Positions 41,201 to 50,555 of a stretch of 64,000 nt of DNA are shown here, in pieces. The stretch spans positions 248,001 to 312,000 of the forward strand of contig NZ_AP023287.1 in assembly GCF_014218295.1 (NCBI RefSeq), given 5' to 3'. The stretch's first letter is position 1; every line of letters begins with the position of its first letter. Made by a program: the position numbers and the translations under genes. This DNA comes from Mycolicibacterium litorale (GTDB taxonomy: Bacteria > Actinomycetota > Actinomycetes > Mycobacteriales > Mycobacteriaceae). Below the pieces are notes generated by a model. That model saw only the letters and a list, made by a program, of their open reading frames with translations, was not told the origin of the DNA and ran no database searches.

Positions 41201-42365
41201 ACACACGCTCGGCGTTGTGCACGCCGATCATGTCGACGATGCGGATGGCGTCGGCCTCGGTGCAGTCGCCGGACCGCACCCATTCGCCCAGCACCTGACC
41301 CATCGCGCGGCGCCACAGCACGGAACCGAGCAGGTGCAGTTCGGGCGGGCCGAAGGCATCCGAGGAGTACAGCTGTTTGGCGAACGGCGCGGTGTCGAGG
41401 GCTTCGGCGACGACCGACGTCGACCGCGGTCCCAGGTAGTTGATCGCCAGCCCGACGTCGAAGTTGACGTGGTCGAACGCCTGGGCCAGATATCCGGCCT
41501 GCCGCTGGAAGGGATAGCAGTGCAGCAGAAGCACCGGCACCGGCGTCATCTCCCGCAGCAGCGGTAGCAGCAGCAGCGGATCGGTGCGGTGTAGGTCCAG
41601 GTCGCGGTCGCCGAAGCCGACGTGGACCTGGACGGGCAGCCCCCGTTCGGCGGCCTCGTGCACCCCGAACGCGATCAGCGCCGGGTCGGCGACGCGCAAC
41701 GCCCCGCCCTCGGCCACCAGTCGGCCGGCCCCTGCGGCGACGTCGGCGTCCGACGGGCGGGACCAGTCGACGTCGAAGCCGATGCGATACGCGGCAATGG
41801 TTTTCACGCCGACGGTGCCCTCACGGGCCACGGCGTCGTCCAGCGCCGTCCGGAAGGCCTCGGGGTAAGCGTGCGGTGGGGTGCCCGCCTCGAGGAGGTC
41901 TTCGGTCAGCCGTTCCAGCCGCAGGATCTCCGAGGACGCGGCGTCGCTGAGAGCGGTCATCTCCTCCGGCGTGGTGATCAGGTCGCCCTTGAAGCCGGTG
42001 TCCACGACCCAGCGCGACACCCCGGACGCCCGCAGAAAGCGCTCGGCGAGCTCGTCGGGGGTGAATTCGGCTCGCCGGGACCAGTATTCATCGGCGCCGG
42101 CGAGCGGTTCCAGGTCCAGAACGGGTGCACACCAGCGCCGGATGGCCAGGCCGAGCGGCGAGTCGAACTGTGTCATGAACGCCGGCGCCGGATCGGTGGA
42201 GCCCTCGTTGATCGCGGCCTCGAAGTCGGCACGCTCGACGGGCTGGTTGAACGTGCCGTGGACGTGGTGGTCGATCAGGTCGACGTCCTGCAGGTGCTCG
42301 GCGAGGGCGTCGGGCACGTCGTCCCTCACCCCGGCGAACACGTCGGTGCGGTCACCAACCGGCAT
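41190..42365 (-). CDS. Amidohydrolase, FluG N-terminal-domain-like
   Basis: 391 residues of the amidohydrolase-2 TIM barrel. Metal-binding motifs are LIDHHVHGTFN, a barrel His in VQVHVGFGDRD and LLLHCYPF, and the late Asp in LYSSDAFGPPELH. The pattern matches the N-terminal half of FluG/nodulin proteins, whose other half is a glutamine synthetase domain. A glutamine synthetase remnant lies in the same operon. ATG 42365 overlaps the aminotransferase by 14 bases. It may cleave a gamma-glutamyl or related amide. Confidence 0.78.
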   Translation of the reverse strand: MPVGDRTDVFAGVRDDVPDALAEHLQDVDLIDHHVHGTFNQPVERADFEAAINEGSTDPAPAFMTQFDSPLGLAIRRWCAPVLDLEPLAGADEYWSRRAEFTPDELAERFLRASGVSRWVVDTGFKGDLITTPEEMTALSDAASSEILRLERLTEDLLEAGTPPHAYPEAFRTALDDAVAREGTVGVKTIAAYRIGFDVDWSRPSDADVAAGAGRLVAEGGALRVADPALIAFGVHEAAERGLPVQVHVGFGDRDLDLHRTDPLLLLPLLREMTPVPVLLLHCYPFQRQAGYLAQAFDHVNFDVGLAINYLGPRSTSVVAEALDTAPFAKQLYSSDAFGPPELHLLGSVLWRRAMGQVLGEWVRSGDCTEADAIRIVDMIGVHNAERVYGL

Positions 42366-43659
42366 ACTTCGCGACCTCCTCGTCGTCGACCTTCCCGGCG
42401 GCCGCATCGGCGATCGCCGCGCCCAGGATCTCGGCCGCCCGGACCGCCTCGGCGTCGGTGAGGATCAGCGGCGGCGTGATCTCCAGGACGTTGCCGCCAA
42501 CGTAGTAGACGACCGCGCCGAGTTCCCACGCGCGGTAGACGACCTGTGCGGCGAGTCGGGGATCGGGTGCCCCGGTGGCGGAATCGACGAGTTCCAGCCC
42601 GATGGCCAGGCCGCGGCCGCGGATGTCGCCGATCCGGTCGGCTCCCGGCGAACCCGCCAATGCGCGCAGTGAATCCTGAAGCAACGTACCGGTCTTCGCG
42701 GCGCGGTCGGCCAACTGTTCGGTGACGATCGTGTCGAGCACCGCCCGCCCGACGGCCGTGCAGACCGGGTTGCCCGCGGTGGTCAGCAGTGCTGACGCCG
42801 GCGGTGCGTCGAGGATCTCGGCCGGTCCCACCGCCGCCGACAACGGCAGCCCGCCGCCGAGCACCTTGCCGAACGTCACGATCTCCGGCACCACCCCGTC
42901 GTGCTCGAACGCGTGCAGGGTGCCGGGTCTGCCGAGACCCATCTTCACCTCGTCGCAGATCATCGGCACACCGTGGGCGCGGCACAGTTCGTGGATCCGG
43001 CGCAAGAACCCGTCCGGCGGCACCACGAGCCCGCCGTCGGAGAGGATGGGTTCGACGATGAAACACGCTATCGACCCGCCGGCGAGGTACCGCTCCGCGA
43101 GCTCCAGGCAGTCCACGACGTCCTGCTCGATGCCGGAGTGGCCGGGGCGGAACGGATTCGGATAGGGCAGGAACACCGAATCGGGATCCGCGGCGACACC
43201 GGCGTCGACGTGCACACCCGATACGCCCATCGCCACCCCGACACCGCCGTGGTAGCTGTGCTCGAAGGACAGCACGGTCCGCCTGGCGCCGGCGTGCCTG
43301 CAGGCGCGCAGGGCGACGTCGTTGGCGTCCGACCCGGCGTGGCCGAGGTAGACCCGGCGCTCACCGTCACCGGGAACCAGTGCCAGCAGATCCTCGGCCA
43401 GGCCGACGGAATCCGGGTGCACCGCGGACAGTCCGCCCGCCCCCGGTGCAGCGCGCACCGCCCGGGTGACCGCCTCGACGATCGCCGGGTGGCCGTGTCC
43501 GAGCCCCGATGCCGTCCAGGTCGCCGAGAGGTCGAGCAGTTGCCTGCCGTCGGGGGTGGTCAGCGTCGACCCCTGCCCGGAGACCACCTCGAGCGGGAAG
43601 AACCGCAGCTTCTCGATGCCGGCGAGGACCGCGGCGTCCCGCTCGTAGAGGGTGCTCAT
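42352..43659 (-). CDS. Class III aminotransferase (GabT/putrescine aminotransferase-like)
   Basis: 435-residue PLP enzyme that moves a terminal amino group to a keto acid. SFEHSYHGGVG, the cofactor Asp in ICDEVKMGLGRPG and the Schiff-base Lys in EIVTFGKVLGGGLPLSA are present, and AGNPVCTAVG is the phosphate-binding block. ATG 43659 overlaps the permease stop by four bases. Within this operon it probably converts an omega-amine to an aldehyde. Confidence 0.88.
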   Translation of the reverse strand: MSTLYERDAAVLAGIEKLRFFPLEVVSGQGSTLTTPDGRQLLDLSATWTASGLGHGHPAIVEAVTRAVRAAPGAGGLSAVHPDSVGLAEDLLALVPGDGERRVYLGHAGSDANDVALRACRHAGARRTVLSFEHSYHGGVGVAMGVSGVHVDAGVAADPDSVFLPYPNPFRPGHSGIEQDVVDCLELAERYLAGGSIACFIVEPILSDGGLVVPPDGFLRRIHELCRAHGVPMICDEVKMGLGRPGTLHAFEHDGVVPEIVTFGKVLGGGLPLSAAVGPAEILDAPPASALLTTAGNPVCTAVGRAVLDTIVTEQLADRAAKTGTLLQDSLRALAGSPGADRIGDIRGRGLAIGLELVDSATGAPDPRLAAQVVYRAWELGAVVYYVGGNVLEITPPLILTDAEAVRAAEILGAAIADAAAGKVDDEEVAKYAGW

Positions 43660-45170
43660 CGGGCAGCCGGTCGTCCGTCCTCCTCGGGCTCCAACGGCGG
43701 GGTGAGCTCCAGCTCGTGGGCCAGAGACTGACCCACCCGCTTGGCGATCCCGGACGCGGCCAGCGCGATGATCAAACCGGTCGCGCACCAATACAGCCCG
43801 AGCAGCGGTGCCGCTGACCAGCTTTCGGCGTCCTTGACGTTGAACCACAGCACCACCGCGATCACCACCGCACCGAGCAGCGGCAGGACCAGGCCGAGGA
43901 CCTTCCCCGTGCCGCCGTGCACACCGGCGAACCTCGGTGCCCCGACGAACCAAGCCGCGGCCATCTCGACCAGCAGGTAACACACCATCAGGCACACCGA
44001 ACCGGCGACCGCGAACAGGAAGTAGGTGTCGATCGCGGCGTTGCCGGTACCCATGTCGGGCCAGCCGATGGCACCGCAGAGCAGGTCGACCACGAGGGCG
44101 ACCCCGACCACCAGCCAGGTGGCCCGGCGCGGCCCACCCGTCTGGGCGTTGATCTGCGCCAACCACTTCGGGCCGAAACCGTCGCGCCCGAATGCGAAGA
44201 GCATGCGGCCGGAGGTGGCGGACGTGGCGAGGTGGCAGCCGAACGCCGCGACCGTCGCGGTGAAGATGATGAGCAGGCTGAACCACTGCCCGACGTAGCT
44301 ACTGCCCAGGTCGCCCAAGGTGTTTCCCGAACCCTGAAACGCCGCCAGACCGGCCTCGTCGGTGCCGAATCCGATGACCTGCGCGAACATCACGACCACG
44401 AACAGCACACCGGTCAGCAGCAGGGTGCCGCCGAGTGCACGAGGGATGTTGCGGCCGGGGTTGTCGGTCTCCTCGCCCATCGATGCGCACGCCTCGAAAC
44501 CCGCCCAGGACAGGAAGGCCGCGACCACACCACTGAGCACCGCGGAGGCCGAGACGCCGTCGAACGTGAACACGCTGACGTCGATACCCGTCGTCGGCGC
44601 GCCGCCCTTGATGAAGATCACCGCGACGAGCACCACCATGGCCAGGATCCCGATGCCTTCGATCCCCAGCAGCACCTTTGCGAGCAGCCGCACGTCGCGG
44701 CCCGCCAACAGGAATGAGATGACCGCGCCCACGAGGACGACCAGCAGCCACGGCACCTGGAAAGGGTCGTCGGTGCCGGGTTGCAGCTGCGCGATGAACG
44801 CGTTGGTGAACGCCGCGGTCAGCGCGAGAGTGCCGATCGAGAAGCCGACGTAGGCGCCCAGCATGGCGAAACCGGAGAAGAAGCCGGCCCGCGGCCCGAT
44901 CGTCCCGCCCACCAGCCCGTAGGCCGAGCCGGCGTGGTTGAGGTGGCGGGTGAGCCGCACGAAGCTGTAGCCGACCAGCGACACCCCGACCAGACCGATG
45001 AGGAACACCAGCGGGATGGCCTTGCCGACGGTGCCGATCAGCCCCTGCCCGTTGCCGGACATCGCCAGGGTCGGCCCCACGAGCGCCACTGACATGGCCA
45101 GCGCCACCCAGAACGGCAGGCGGCGGTGGGGCAGTTGGTCGGTGTCGGGCGGCAGTACTGAGTTGGTCAT
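43656..45170 (-). CDS. APC-superfamily amino acid/amine permease
   Basis: 504 residues with twelve predicted helices. The helix-1 motif VALVGPTLAMSGNGQGLIG and GFEACASMGEETDNPGRNIP in helix 6-7 are typical of APC transporters. ATG 45170 follows AGAGGAAC, 21 bases after the glutamine synthetase remnant. It is the first intact gene of the operon and should import the amine or amino acid used downstream. Confidence 0.88.
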   Translation of the reverse strand: MTNSVLPPDTDQLPHRRLPFWVALAMSVALVGPTLAMSGNGQGLIGTVGKAIPLVFLIGLVGVSLVGYSFVRLTRHLNHAGSAYGLVGGTIGPRAGFFSGFAMLGAYVGFSIGTLALTAAFTNAFIAQLQPGTDDPFQVPWLLVVLVGAVISFLLAGRDVRLLAKVLLGIEGIGILAMVVLVAVIFIKGGAPTTGIDVSVFTFDGVSASAVLSGVVAAFLSWAGFEACASMGEETDNPGRNIPRALGGTLLLTGVLFVVVMFAQVIGFGTDEAGLAAFQGSGNTLGDLGSSYVGQWFSLLIIFTATVAAFGCHLATSATSGRMLFAFGRDGFGPKWLAQINAQTGGPRRATWLVVGVALVVDLLCGAIGWPDMGTGNAAIDTYFLFAVAGSVCLMVCYLLVEMAAAWFVGAPRFAGVHGGTGKVLGLVLPLLGAVVIAVVLWFNVKDAESWSAAPLLGLYWCATGLIIALAASGIAKRVGQSLAHELELTPPLEPEEDGRPAAR

Positions 45171-45191
45171 CCGGGTTCCTCTCGACGGGGG

Positions 45192-46121
45192 TCAGCAGCT
45201 CCAGGCGAGGCGCAGGGCCTGGGTGGTTTCGGCGGGCGGGCGGTCGCCGTAGGTGGTGAGCTCGTGGCGGCGCACGGCGGCCAGCCCCTCGATGATCGGC
45301 GGGGTGAGGAGTTCGGCGGCGGTCGTGGACCGCTCGAGTGCCTCGATCGCGGACCGCTGGTCGGTGGGCAGCGGCGGAGGCGTCGCCTCGGACCGCCGCG
45401 GATCCTCCGGTATCTCGGGCGGCAAGGTGAGTTGCCGGTCGATACCGCGCAGCGCGCTGCCCAGGAATGCGGCGGCGGCCAGGTAGGGGTTCGCGCTGGG
45501 GTCGACGAGTTTCAGTTCGGCGTTGGCGCCGTGGGGATTTCCCGGGGTGGCGGCGATGAAGCGCACGGCGGCCTCCCGGTTCTCCAGACCCCAGCACGCC
45601 GCCGCGCCCGCCCAGTTCCCCGGCTTGAGCCGCTGCGCCGACAGCGCCGAGCCGGCGTACACGCCGATCAGATCAGGCATCGTGTCGAGGACCCCGGCGA
45701 TCGCCGCGCCGCCGCGGGGCCGGATACCGTACGGGCCGTCGCCACCGGAGAACAGCGGACCGCCGGCGTCGGCGAGCGAGAGGTGCACGTGCGCACCGTT
45801 GCCCGCGGCGCCGGCGAACGGTACCGGCGAGAACGAGATCTTCATCCCGTGCCGGGCGGCGGCCCGGCCGATCACGATGCGCGCCAGGATGACCGCGTCG
45901 GCGGTCTCCACGGCACTGGCGGGAGCCAGTGACATCTCGAGTTGGTCGTGCCCGTACTCGGTGTGCAGCTGTTCGACCGCCAAGCCCGCCTTCTCCGCCG
46001 CGGTCATCAGGTCGACGAGGAACGCCGAGCGGTCCAGCGACGTGCGGATGCCGTACGGCGACCACGGATCGTTCGACGCGGGTCCGGAGTCCGGGGACAG
46101 CATCGTGCATTCCAGTTCGCC
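45192..46121 (-). pseudogene. Glutamine synthetase/gamma-glutamylpolyamine synthetase, N-terminus missing
   Basis: About 310 residues of the C-terminal catalytic part of a GlnA-family enzyme: GELECTML, then PYGIRTSLDRSAFLVDL, EYGHDQLEMSLAP, GNGAHVHLSL, RLKPGNWAGAA and PHGANAELKLVDPSANPYL. The N-terminal beta-grasp domain and roughly 130-150 residues are absent. Upstream of 46121 the same frame is unrelated and an out-of-frame ThiD-like piece follows. An internal ATG at 46103 exists, but the product would lack the subunit interface that completes the active site. Either a pseudogene or an assembly join. Confidence 0.75.
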
Positions 46122-46205
46122 GCCGAGGCCACGTCGATGGTCGCCGGTGTGCCCAGCATGCCGATCTTGACGACGTCGAGGTCATAGGCCGCCGTCGCCG
46201 CCTCG
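46122..46205 (-). pseudogene. Fragment of a ThiD-like (HMP-P kinase) gene
   Basis: One minus-strand frame reads AAYDLDVVKIGMLGTPATID, which matches the conserved core of hydroxymethylpyrimidine/phosphomethylpyrimidine kinases (VKIGMLG block). Only about 25 codons remain. The frame differs from the flanking glutamine synthetase remnant, and the other side meets the headless amidotransferase. There is no start or stop of its own. Confidence 0.5.
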
Positions 46206-46997
46206 CGGTTGCTGGGTGTCGTGTCCGCTGTTCCGGTGTCCGTGTCGGAGGCGGTCGGCGCGCCGACCCTGAAGGACTTCCTTGCGCTGACAAAGATCCA
46301 CGGTGACGGGTGGGGTATCGCCGCTGTCGAGGCGCCCGGCCAGCCGCCGGCGGTCGAGGTCTCGGCGGGCAGCGCATTCGACGACCCGGCGTTCGACGCG
46401 GCCACCACCGGGCGCCGTGCGCTGGCGAGCATGGTGCACCTGCGCTGGGCGACCAACGGCCTGGCGGTACGCCCCGAGAACTCCCACCCGTTTCTCGCCG
46501 ACGGGATCGCGATGGCCCACAACGGATCGATCAAACCGATGGCCCCGCTGGACGGCCTGCTCGAGCCCGACGTCGCCGCGACGTTGCTCGGCACCACCGA
46601 CAGCGAGCGCTATTTCGCGCTGATCCGCCAGCACCGCCGCACCGCGCCGACGCTGGCCGAGGCGGTGCGCCGCGCCGTGGCCCAGCTGCGGCACCGCTAC
46701 CCCGAGGCCAGCCTCAACGCGCTGCTGCTCGGCGAGGGCCAGCTCATCGCCGTCGACGCGCACGCCCGCAGCAGCCTGCCCGCCGAGGACATCGAGGAGA
46801 TCACCGCTGCCGACCTGCCGACCGAACACCTCGAGGACTACTTCGCGCTGCGGTGGGCGCGCCCCGACGAGCGCACGGTGGTCATCGGGTCGACGGGTTT
46901 CGGCGCCCTCGACTGGCAGCCGCTGCCGCCGGAGTGCGTCACCGCGGTGTCGATCGACGATCTCTCGATGACCCTGCATCCGCTCGTGACAGATTGA
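46206..46997 (+). pseudogene. Class II glutamine amidotransferase lacking its start and catalytic Cys
   Basis: Family members (YafJ/EgtC type) begin Met-Cys-Arg-Leu-Leu-Gly, and the Cys is the nucleophile after Met removal. Here the frame enters as A-S-R-L-L-G-V-V-S, preceded by a stop at 46185-46187 with no Met-Cys. The first homologous base is near 46206. The remainder is complete: GDGWGIAAVE, HLRWATNG, ENSHPFLADGIAMAHNG and DSERYFALI through the normal end. A TTG at 46209 could start translation, but the product would lack the nucleophile. Four bases separate it from the RpiR gene, with which it probably formed an operon. Confidence 0.7.
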
Positions 46998-47001
46998 GTC
47001 C

Positions 47002-47865
47002 GTGACCGCCCGCACCGGTGAGACCGTCGCTGCGCTGACCTCTTCGGCGTTGTCGGCGCTGTCGCGGGCCGAGCGCCGGGTCGGTCGCGCCCTGCTGGCG
47101 GACTACCCGAGCGCGGGGCTGGCGAGCGCCGCGCGACTCGCCGAGCGGGCCGAGGTCAGTCCGCCCACAGTGCTGCGATTCGCCCAATCCCTGGGTTTCG
47201 ACGGATTCGCCGACCTGCAGGCCGCGCTGCGCGCCGAGATCTCGGCCATGTCGAACGGTCCCATCACCCGGCTGCCGGACGCCCCCGCCGCGGGCAGCCT
47301 GCTCGACCGGCTGCTGCGCCAGGCCCGCGCCCAGAACGAGCGCGCCCAGGAGACACTGGCCATGCTGCCCGATGCGGCGCTGGAGGCGGCGGTGACGCTG
47401 CTGGCCGATCAGGCCCGGCCGCTCTACCTGCACGGCGGCCGGTTCTCGCTGCTGCTGGCCCAGCACCTTGCCGCCCACCTGGAACAGTTGCGCCCGGGGG
47501 TCCGCCTGCTGGCCGAACCGTCGGGACGCGACCTCGGCGCGATGATGGAGCTGACCCGGCGCGACGTCCTCGTGCTGTTCGATTACCACCGTTACCAGTC
47601 CAGCGCCGTCGACGTGGCGGCCCGCTTCCACCGGGCCGGCGCCGCCGTCGTGCTCATCACCGACGACCTGGCCTGTCCGGCGGCTCCGGACGCCGAGGTG
47701 GTCCTGGCCGCATCGAGCACCGTCGGCACGGTCTACCAGAGCATGGCCGCCGGGTTCCTGCTCACCGAACTGCTCCTGCCGCTGGTGATGGACGCGATCG
47801 GCGAGTCGGCGCGTACCCGGATGGCGCTGTGGGAGGAGCAGCGCCGCGGTGAACTCCTGCCGTGA
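47002..47865 (+). CDS. MurR/RpiR-family transcriptional regulator with SIS domain
   Basis: 287 residues. N-terminal helix-turn-helix (SAARLAERAEVSPPTVLRFA) followed by a SIS domain from about residue 110 (YLHGGRFSLLLAQHL and VLVLFDYHRYQSSAVDVAAR). RpiR proteins sense phosphosugars, but in actinobacteria several sit beside amino-acid or amine genes. GTG 47002 is four bases after the amidotransferase remnant. It probably regulates that gene or the amine operon to the left. Confidence 0.85.
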   Translation: MTARTGETVAALTSSALSALSRAERRVGRALLADYPSAGLASAARLAERAEVSPPTVLRFAQSLGFDGFADLQAALRAEISAMSNGPITRLPDAPAAGSLLDRLLRQARAQNERAQETLAMLPDAALEAAVTLLADQARPLYLHGGRFSLLLAQHLAAHLEQLRPGVRLLAEPSGRDLGAMMELTRRDVLVLFDYHRYQSSAVDVAARFHRAGAAVVLITDDLACPAAPDAEVVLAASSTVGTVYQSMAAGFLLTELLLPLVMDAIGESARTRMALWEEQRRGELLP

Positions 47866-47915
47866 GCGTGCCTCCTGAGTCCGCCCCCGCACCGCCGATT
47901 GCTTACCCTGGAGCA

Positions 47916-48569
47916 ATGCCCGGTGGAACCAAGCGTTTGCCACGCGCGGTGCGCGAGCAGCAGATGCTCGATGCGGCCGTGCAGATGTTCTCCGTGAACG
48001 GCTATCACGAGACGTCGATGGACGCCATCGCCGCGGAGGCGCAGATCTCCAAACCGATGCTCTACCTCTACTACGGGTCCAAAGAAGAACTCTTCGGCGC
48101 CTGTCTGGACCGCGAGCTCAGCCGGTTCGTCGACGAGGTGCGCAGCAAGATCGACTTCACGCAGGGCGCGCGGGACCTGCTGCGCAACGCGGTGCTGTCG
48201 TTCCTGACCTACATCGACACCAACCGCGCCTCGTGGATCGTGCTGTACACGCAGGCGACCAGTTCGCAGGCGTTCGCCCACACCGTCCGCGAAGGTCGTG
48301 AACGGATCATCGAACTGGTCAGTCGCCTGCTACGCGAGGGCACCCGCCATCCGGAACCGGACACCGATTTCGAGATGATGGCCGTCGCGCTCGTCGGCGC
48401 GGGCGAGGCGATCGCCACCCGGGTCAGTACCGGCGACGCCGACGTCGACGAGGCCGCCGAGCTGATGATCAACCTGTTCTGGCGTGGTCTGAAGGGCACC
48501 CCGTCCGACGCCGGGCCAGAACGCAGCGACCAGGGAGTCGCCCAGGACGCCGCGGTCGTGTCGAACTAG
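47916..48569 (+). CDS. TetR-family regulator (Rv0238-like)
   Basis: 217 residues, strongly resembling Rv0238: KRLPRAVREQQMLDAAVQMF, then helix-turn-helix SMDAIAAEAQISKPMLYLYY. A -10 box TACCCT (47904-47909) lies six bases before ATG 47916. A GTG at 47862 overlapping the RpiR stop is an alternative start. It is conserved next to the htdX-fabG4-fadA2-fadE5 region, so it is a candidate for the regulator that binds the TTAC-N6-GTAA palindromes there. Its last four bases overlap the convergent methyltransferase. Confidence 0.85.
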   Translation: MPGGTKRLPRAVREQQMLDAAVQMFSVNGYHETSMDAIAAEAQISKPMLYLYYGSKEELFGACLDRELSRFVDEVRSKIDFTQGARDLLRNAVLSFLTYIDTNRASWIVLYTQATSSQAFAHTVREGRERIIELVSRLLREGTRHPEPDTDFEMMAVALVGAGEAIATRVSTGDADVDEAAELMINLFWRGLKGTPSDAGPERSDQGVAQDAAVVSN

Positions 48570-49654
48570 ACCGCTCGGCCTTCGATCAGGCTGATCGGGG
48601 CGACGGTCGGCACCACTCGGCTGAGCCGGAACCCGGCCTGCTCGAAGAGTTCTCGGTACTCCGCCTCGGTCCGCTCCCGGGCGCCGGTGGCCATCAGCAT
48701 CTCCATATCCGTCCAGTTGCCGATGAACTGACGGGGGCGTTCGGGGATGACGAATTCGGCCAGCAGCACGACGGCGCCGGCGTTCGCCGCGGCGCGGATG
48801 TTGCGCAGGATGGTCAGCGCCTGGTGGTCCGGCCAGTCGTGGATGACGTTCTTGGCGACGTAGGCGTCCGCACCCGCGGGCACACTGTCGAAGAACGAAC
48901 CGCCGACGATCTCGACCCGGTCGGCCACACCGTGTCTGGCGAGCAGATCGGGCGCGCCCTCGACGACCTGGGGAAGGTCGTAGAGCACGCCGCGCGCCGA
49001 CGGGGTGGCCGCCAGGATCGCCGCGAGGAAGCGGCCGTGGCCGCCGCCGACATCGACGATCCTGGCGTAGGGGCTGAAGTCGTAGGCGGCGGTCAGCGGC
49101 ACCACCGCGGCCTCGGACAGGTTGGTCATGGCGTCGTTGAAGATCTCGCCCAGTTCGGGGTTCGCGACGAGGTACTCGAACCCCGGCATACCGCGCAGTT
49201 TCGGCACCGTCGCCTCACCGGTACGGATCGCCTCGAGCAACTGACTCCAGTGCTCGCGGTGGGCGGGGTGGCCGACCATGCGCGCCATCCCGGCCACCGA
49301 CATGGGTGAGTCCGTGCGCAGGGCCGCGCCAAGGGCGTTGAGCGCGTAGCGACCGTCGCGCCGCTGCGTGAAGACGCCCTCGCCGATCAGCGCCCGCATC
49401 AGCCGGGCCAATGCGTCGGGATCGGCACCGACCCGCCGCGCGAGTTCGCCGATCGGCAGCGGGCCGTCGGCGAGTGCGTCGGCCACCTTCAGATCGGCCG
49501 CCACCGTGATGCCCTGGGCTACCCACGCGCCCAGGATCTTCTCCAACATCACCGCCGACGGCGGTGCGCTGCGTCGATGCAGCCGATCGAGAACGGAGCG
49601 GAACCGCTCGACAGCGCGAGCCAGCCCCACCGGAGGAACCTTCGAGGTCGTCAC
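48566..49654 (-). CDS. O-methyltransferase-type SAM enzyme with dimerisation domain
   Basis: 362 residues. Residues 30-110 form the winged-helix dimerisation domain of plant-type and polyketide O-methyltransferases. The catalytic domain follows, with SAM motif I IVDVGGGHGRFLAAIL, the acidic residue in GVLYDLPQVV and KNVIHDWPDHQAL containing the general-base His. GTG 49654 is six bases after TACAGT, giving a leaderless transcript. The substrate is probably a hydroxylated aromatic or polyketide. Not part of the M. tuberculosis order at this place, so it is an accessory gene. Confidence 0.82.
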   Translation of the reverse strand: MTTSKVPPVGLARAVERFRSVLDRLHRRSAPPSAVMLEKILGAWVAQGITVAADLKVADALADGPLPIGELARRVGADPDALARLMRALIGEGVFTQRRDGRYALNALGAALRTDSPMSVAGMARMVGHPAHREHWSQLLEAIRTGEATVPKLRGMPGFEYLVANPELGEIFNDAMTNLSEAAVVPLTAAYDFSPYARIVDVGGGHGRFLAAILAATPSARGVLYDLPQVVEGAPDLLARHGVADRVEIVGGSFFDSVPAGADAYVAKNVIHDWPDHQALTILRNIRAAANAGAVVLLAEFVIPERPRQFIGNWTDMEMLMATGARERTEAEYRELFEQAGFRLSRVVPTVAPISLIEGRAV

Positions 49655-49708
49655 GGCTGCACTGTACGAGACGCGGCCCGCGCCGTCTCGCCGTTTGCCG
49701 TGTTCGCA

Positions 49709-50554
49709 CTACAGTGCGCGGACGGTGCCCGTCAGGTGCGGCTCACCCTTCTTGTTGCGCAGGGTCAGGTCCCAGCCGCCGTCGGCGGTGTGGTCGACGT
49801 AGAGACCCGCCTTGGCGGGCAGGACCACCGGTTTGGCGAACCGCACCGAGTACCGCACCGCACCCGGCAGTTGGCCCTCGACGTTGGCCAGCACCGCCGC
49901 GGCCGAGAACATGCCGTGGGCGATCACCGTCGGGAAGCCGAACAGTTTGGCCGCGACCGGATTGGTGTGGATGGGGTTGTGGTCCCCGCTGACCGATGCG
50001 TAGTGCCGGATCTGTCCGGCCGTCACGTTCAGTAACGCGTTCGGCGGGCCCAGCTTCGGCTGCTTCTCCGGTGGCGGCTTGGGCTGGTCGGACAGGCTGG
50101 TCCGCTGCTGGTGCAGGAACGTCGTCACCTGATGCCACGCCGGCTCGTTGCCGACCGTGACGTCGGTGACCACGTCCACCAGCAGCCCCCGCCGATGCTC
50201 GCGCAGGTTCTCCGCATGCACGGCGGCCGAGACGGTATCGCTGACCGAGATGGGCCGGTGCTGGGTGATGTGATTCTCGATGTGCACCGAACCCATTGCG
50301 GCGAACGGAAAGTCGAAGCCCGTCACCAACGCCATCACCGTCGGGAAGGTGAGTGCGAAAGGGTAGGTGATCGGCACGGTGTCGCCGAACCGCAGACCGG
50401 TGACGGCGGCGTACTCGGCGACGTTGACCGGGTCGATGCTCAACTCGTCGACGGTCAGCGTGCGATCGGGCAGCGAGTCGCCGCGGGGCACGAACGGCAG
50501 CGCGCCTGCCGCCGCCCGCAACAGGTTTCGGGTTCCGCTTGGCTGTGCGCTCAT
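49709..50554 (-). CDS. htdX: (R)-3-hydroxyacyl-thioester dehydratase HtdX
   Basis: 281 residues with two hot-dog folds. The second contains the hydratase-2 motif YASVSGDHNPIHTNPVAAK, with the catalytic Asp and His. Rv0241c orthologue. It dehydrates 3-hydroxyacyl-CoA or acyl-ACP and begins one base after the fabG4 stop, so ketoreduction and dehydration are made from one mRNA. Function in long-chain fatty-acid remodelling is known for the family; the physiological chain is not. Confidence 0.92.
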   Translation of the reverse strand: MSAQPSGTRNLLRAAAGALPFVPRGDSLPDRTLTVDELSIDPVNVAEYAAVTGLRFGDTVPITYPFALTFPTVMALVTGFDFPFAAMGSVHIENHITQHRPISVSDTVSAAVHAENLREHRRGLLVDVVTDVTVGNEPAWHQVTTFLHQQRTSLSDQPKPPPEKQPKLGPPNALLNVTAGQIRHYASVSGDHNPIHTNPVAAKLFGFPTVIAHGMFSAAAVLANVEGQLPGAVRYSVRFAKPVVLPAKAGLYVDHTADGGWDLTLRNKKGEPHLTGTVRAL

Positions 50555-50555
50555 G

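Noticed and set aside
47862..47915. Extended N-terminus of the TetR gene from GTG 47862
   Set aside because: The added 18 residues are Pro/Ala-rich and unlike the family; a leaderless -10 box supports ATG 47916, though coupling to RpiR is possible.
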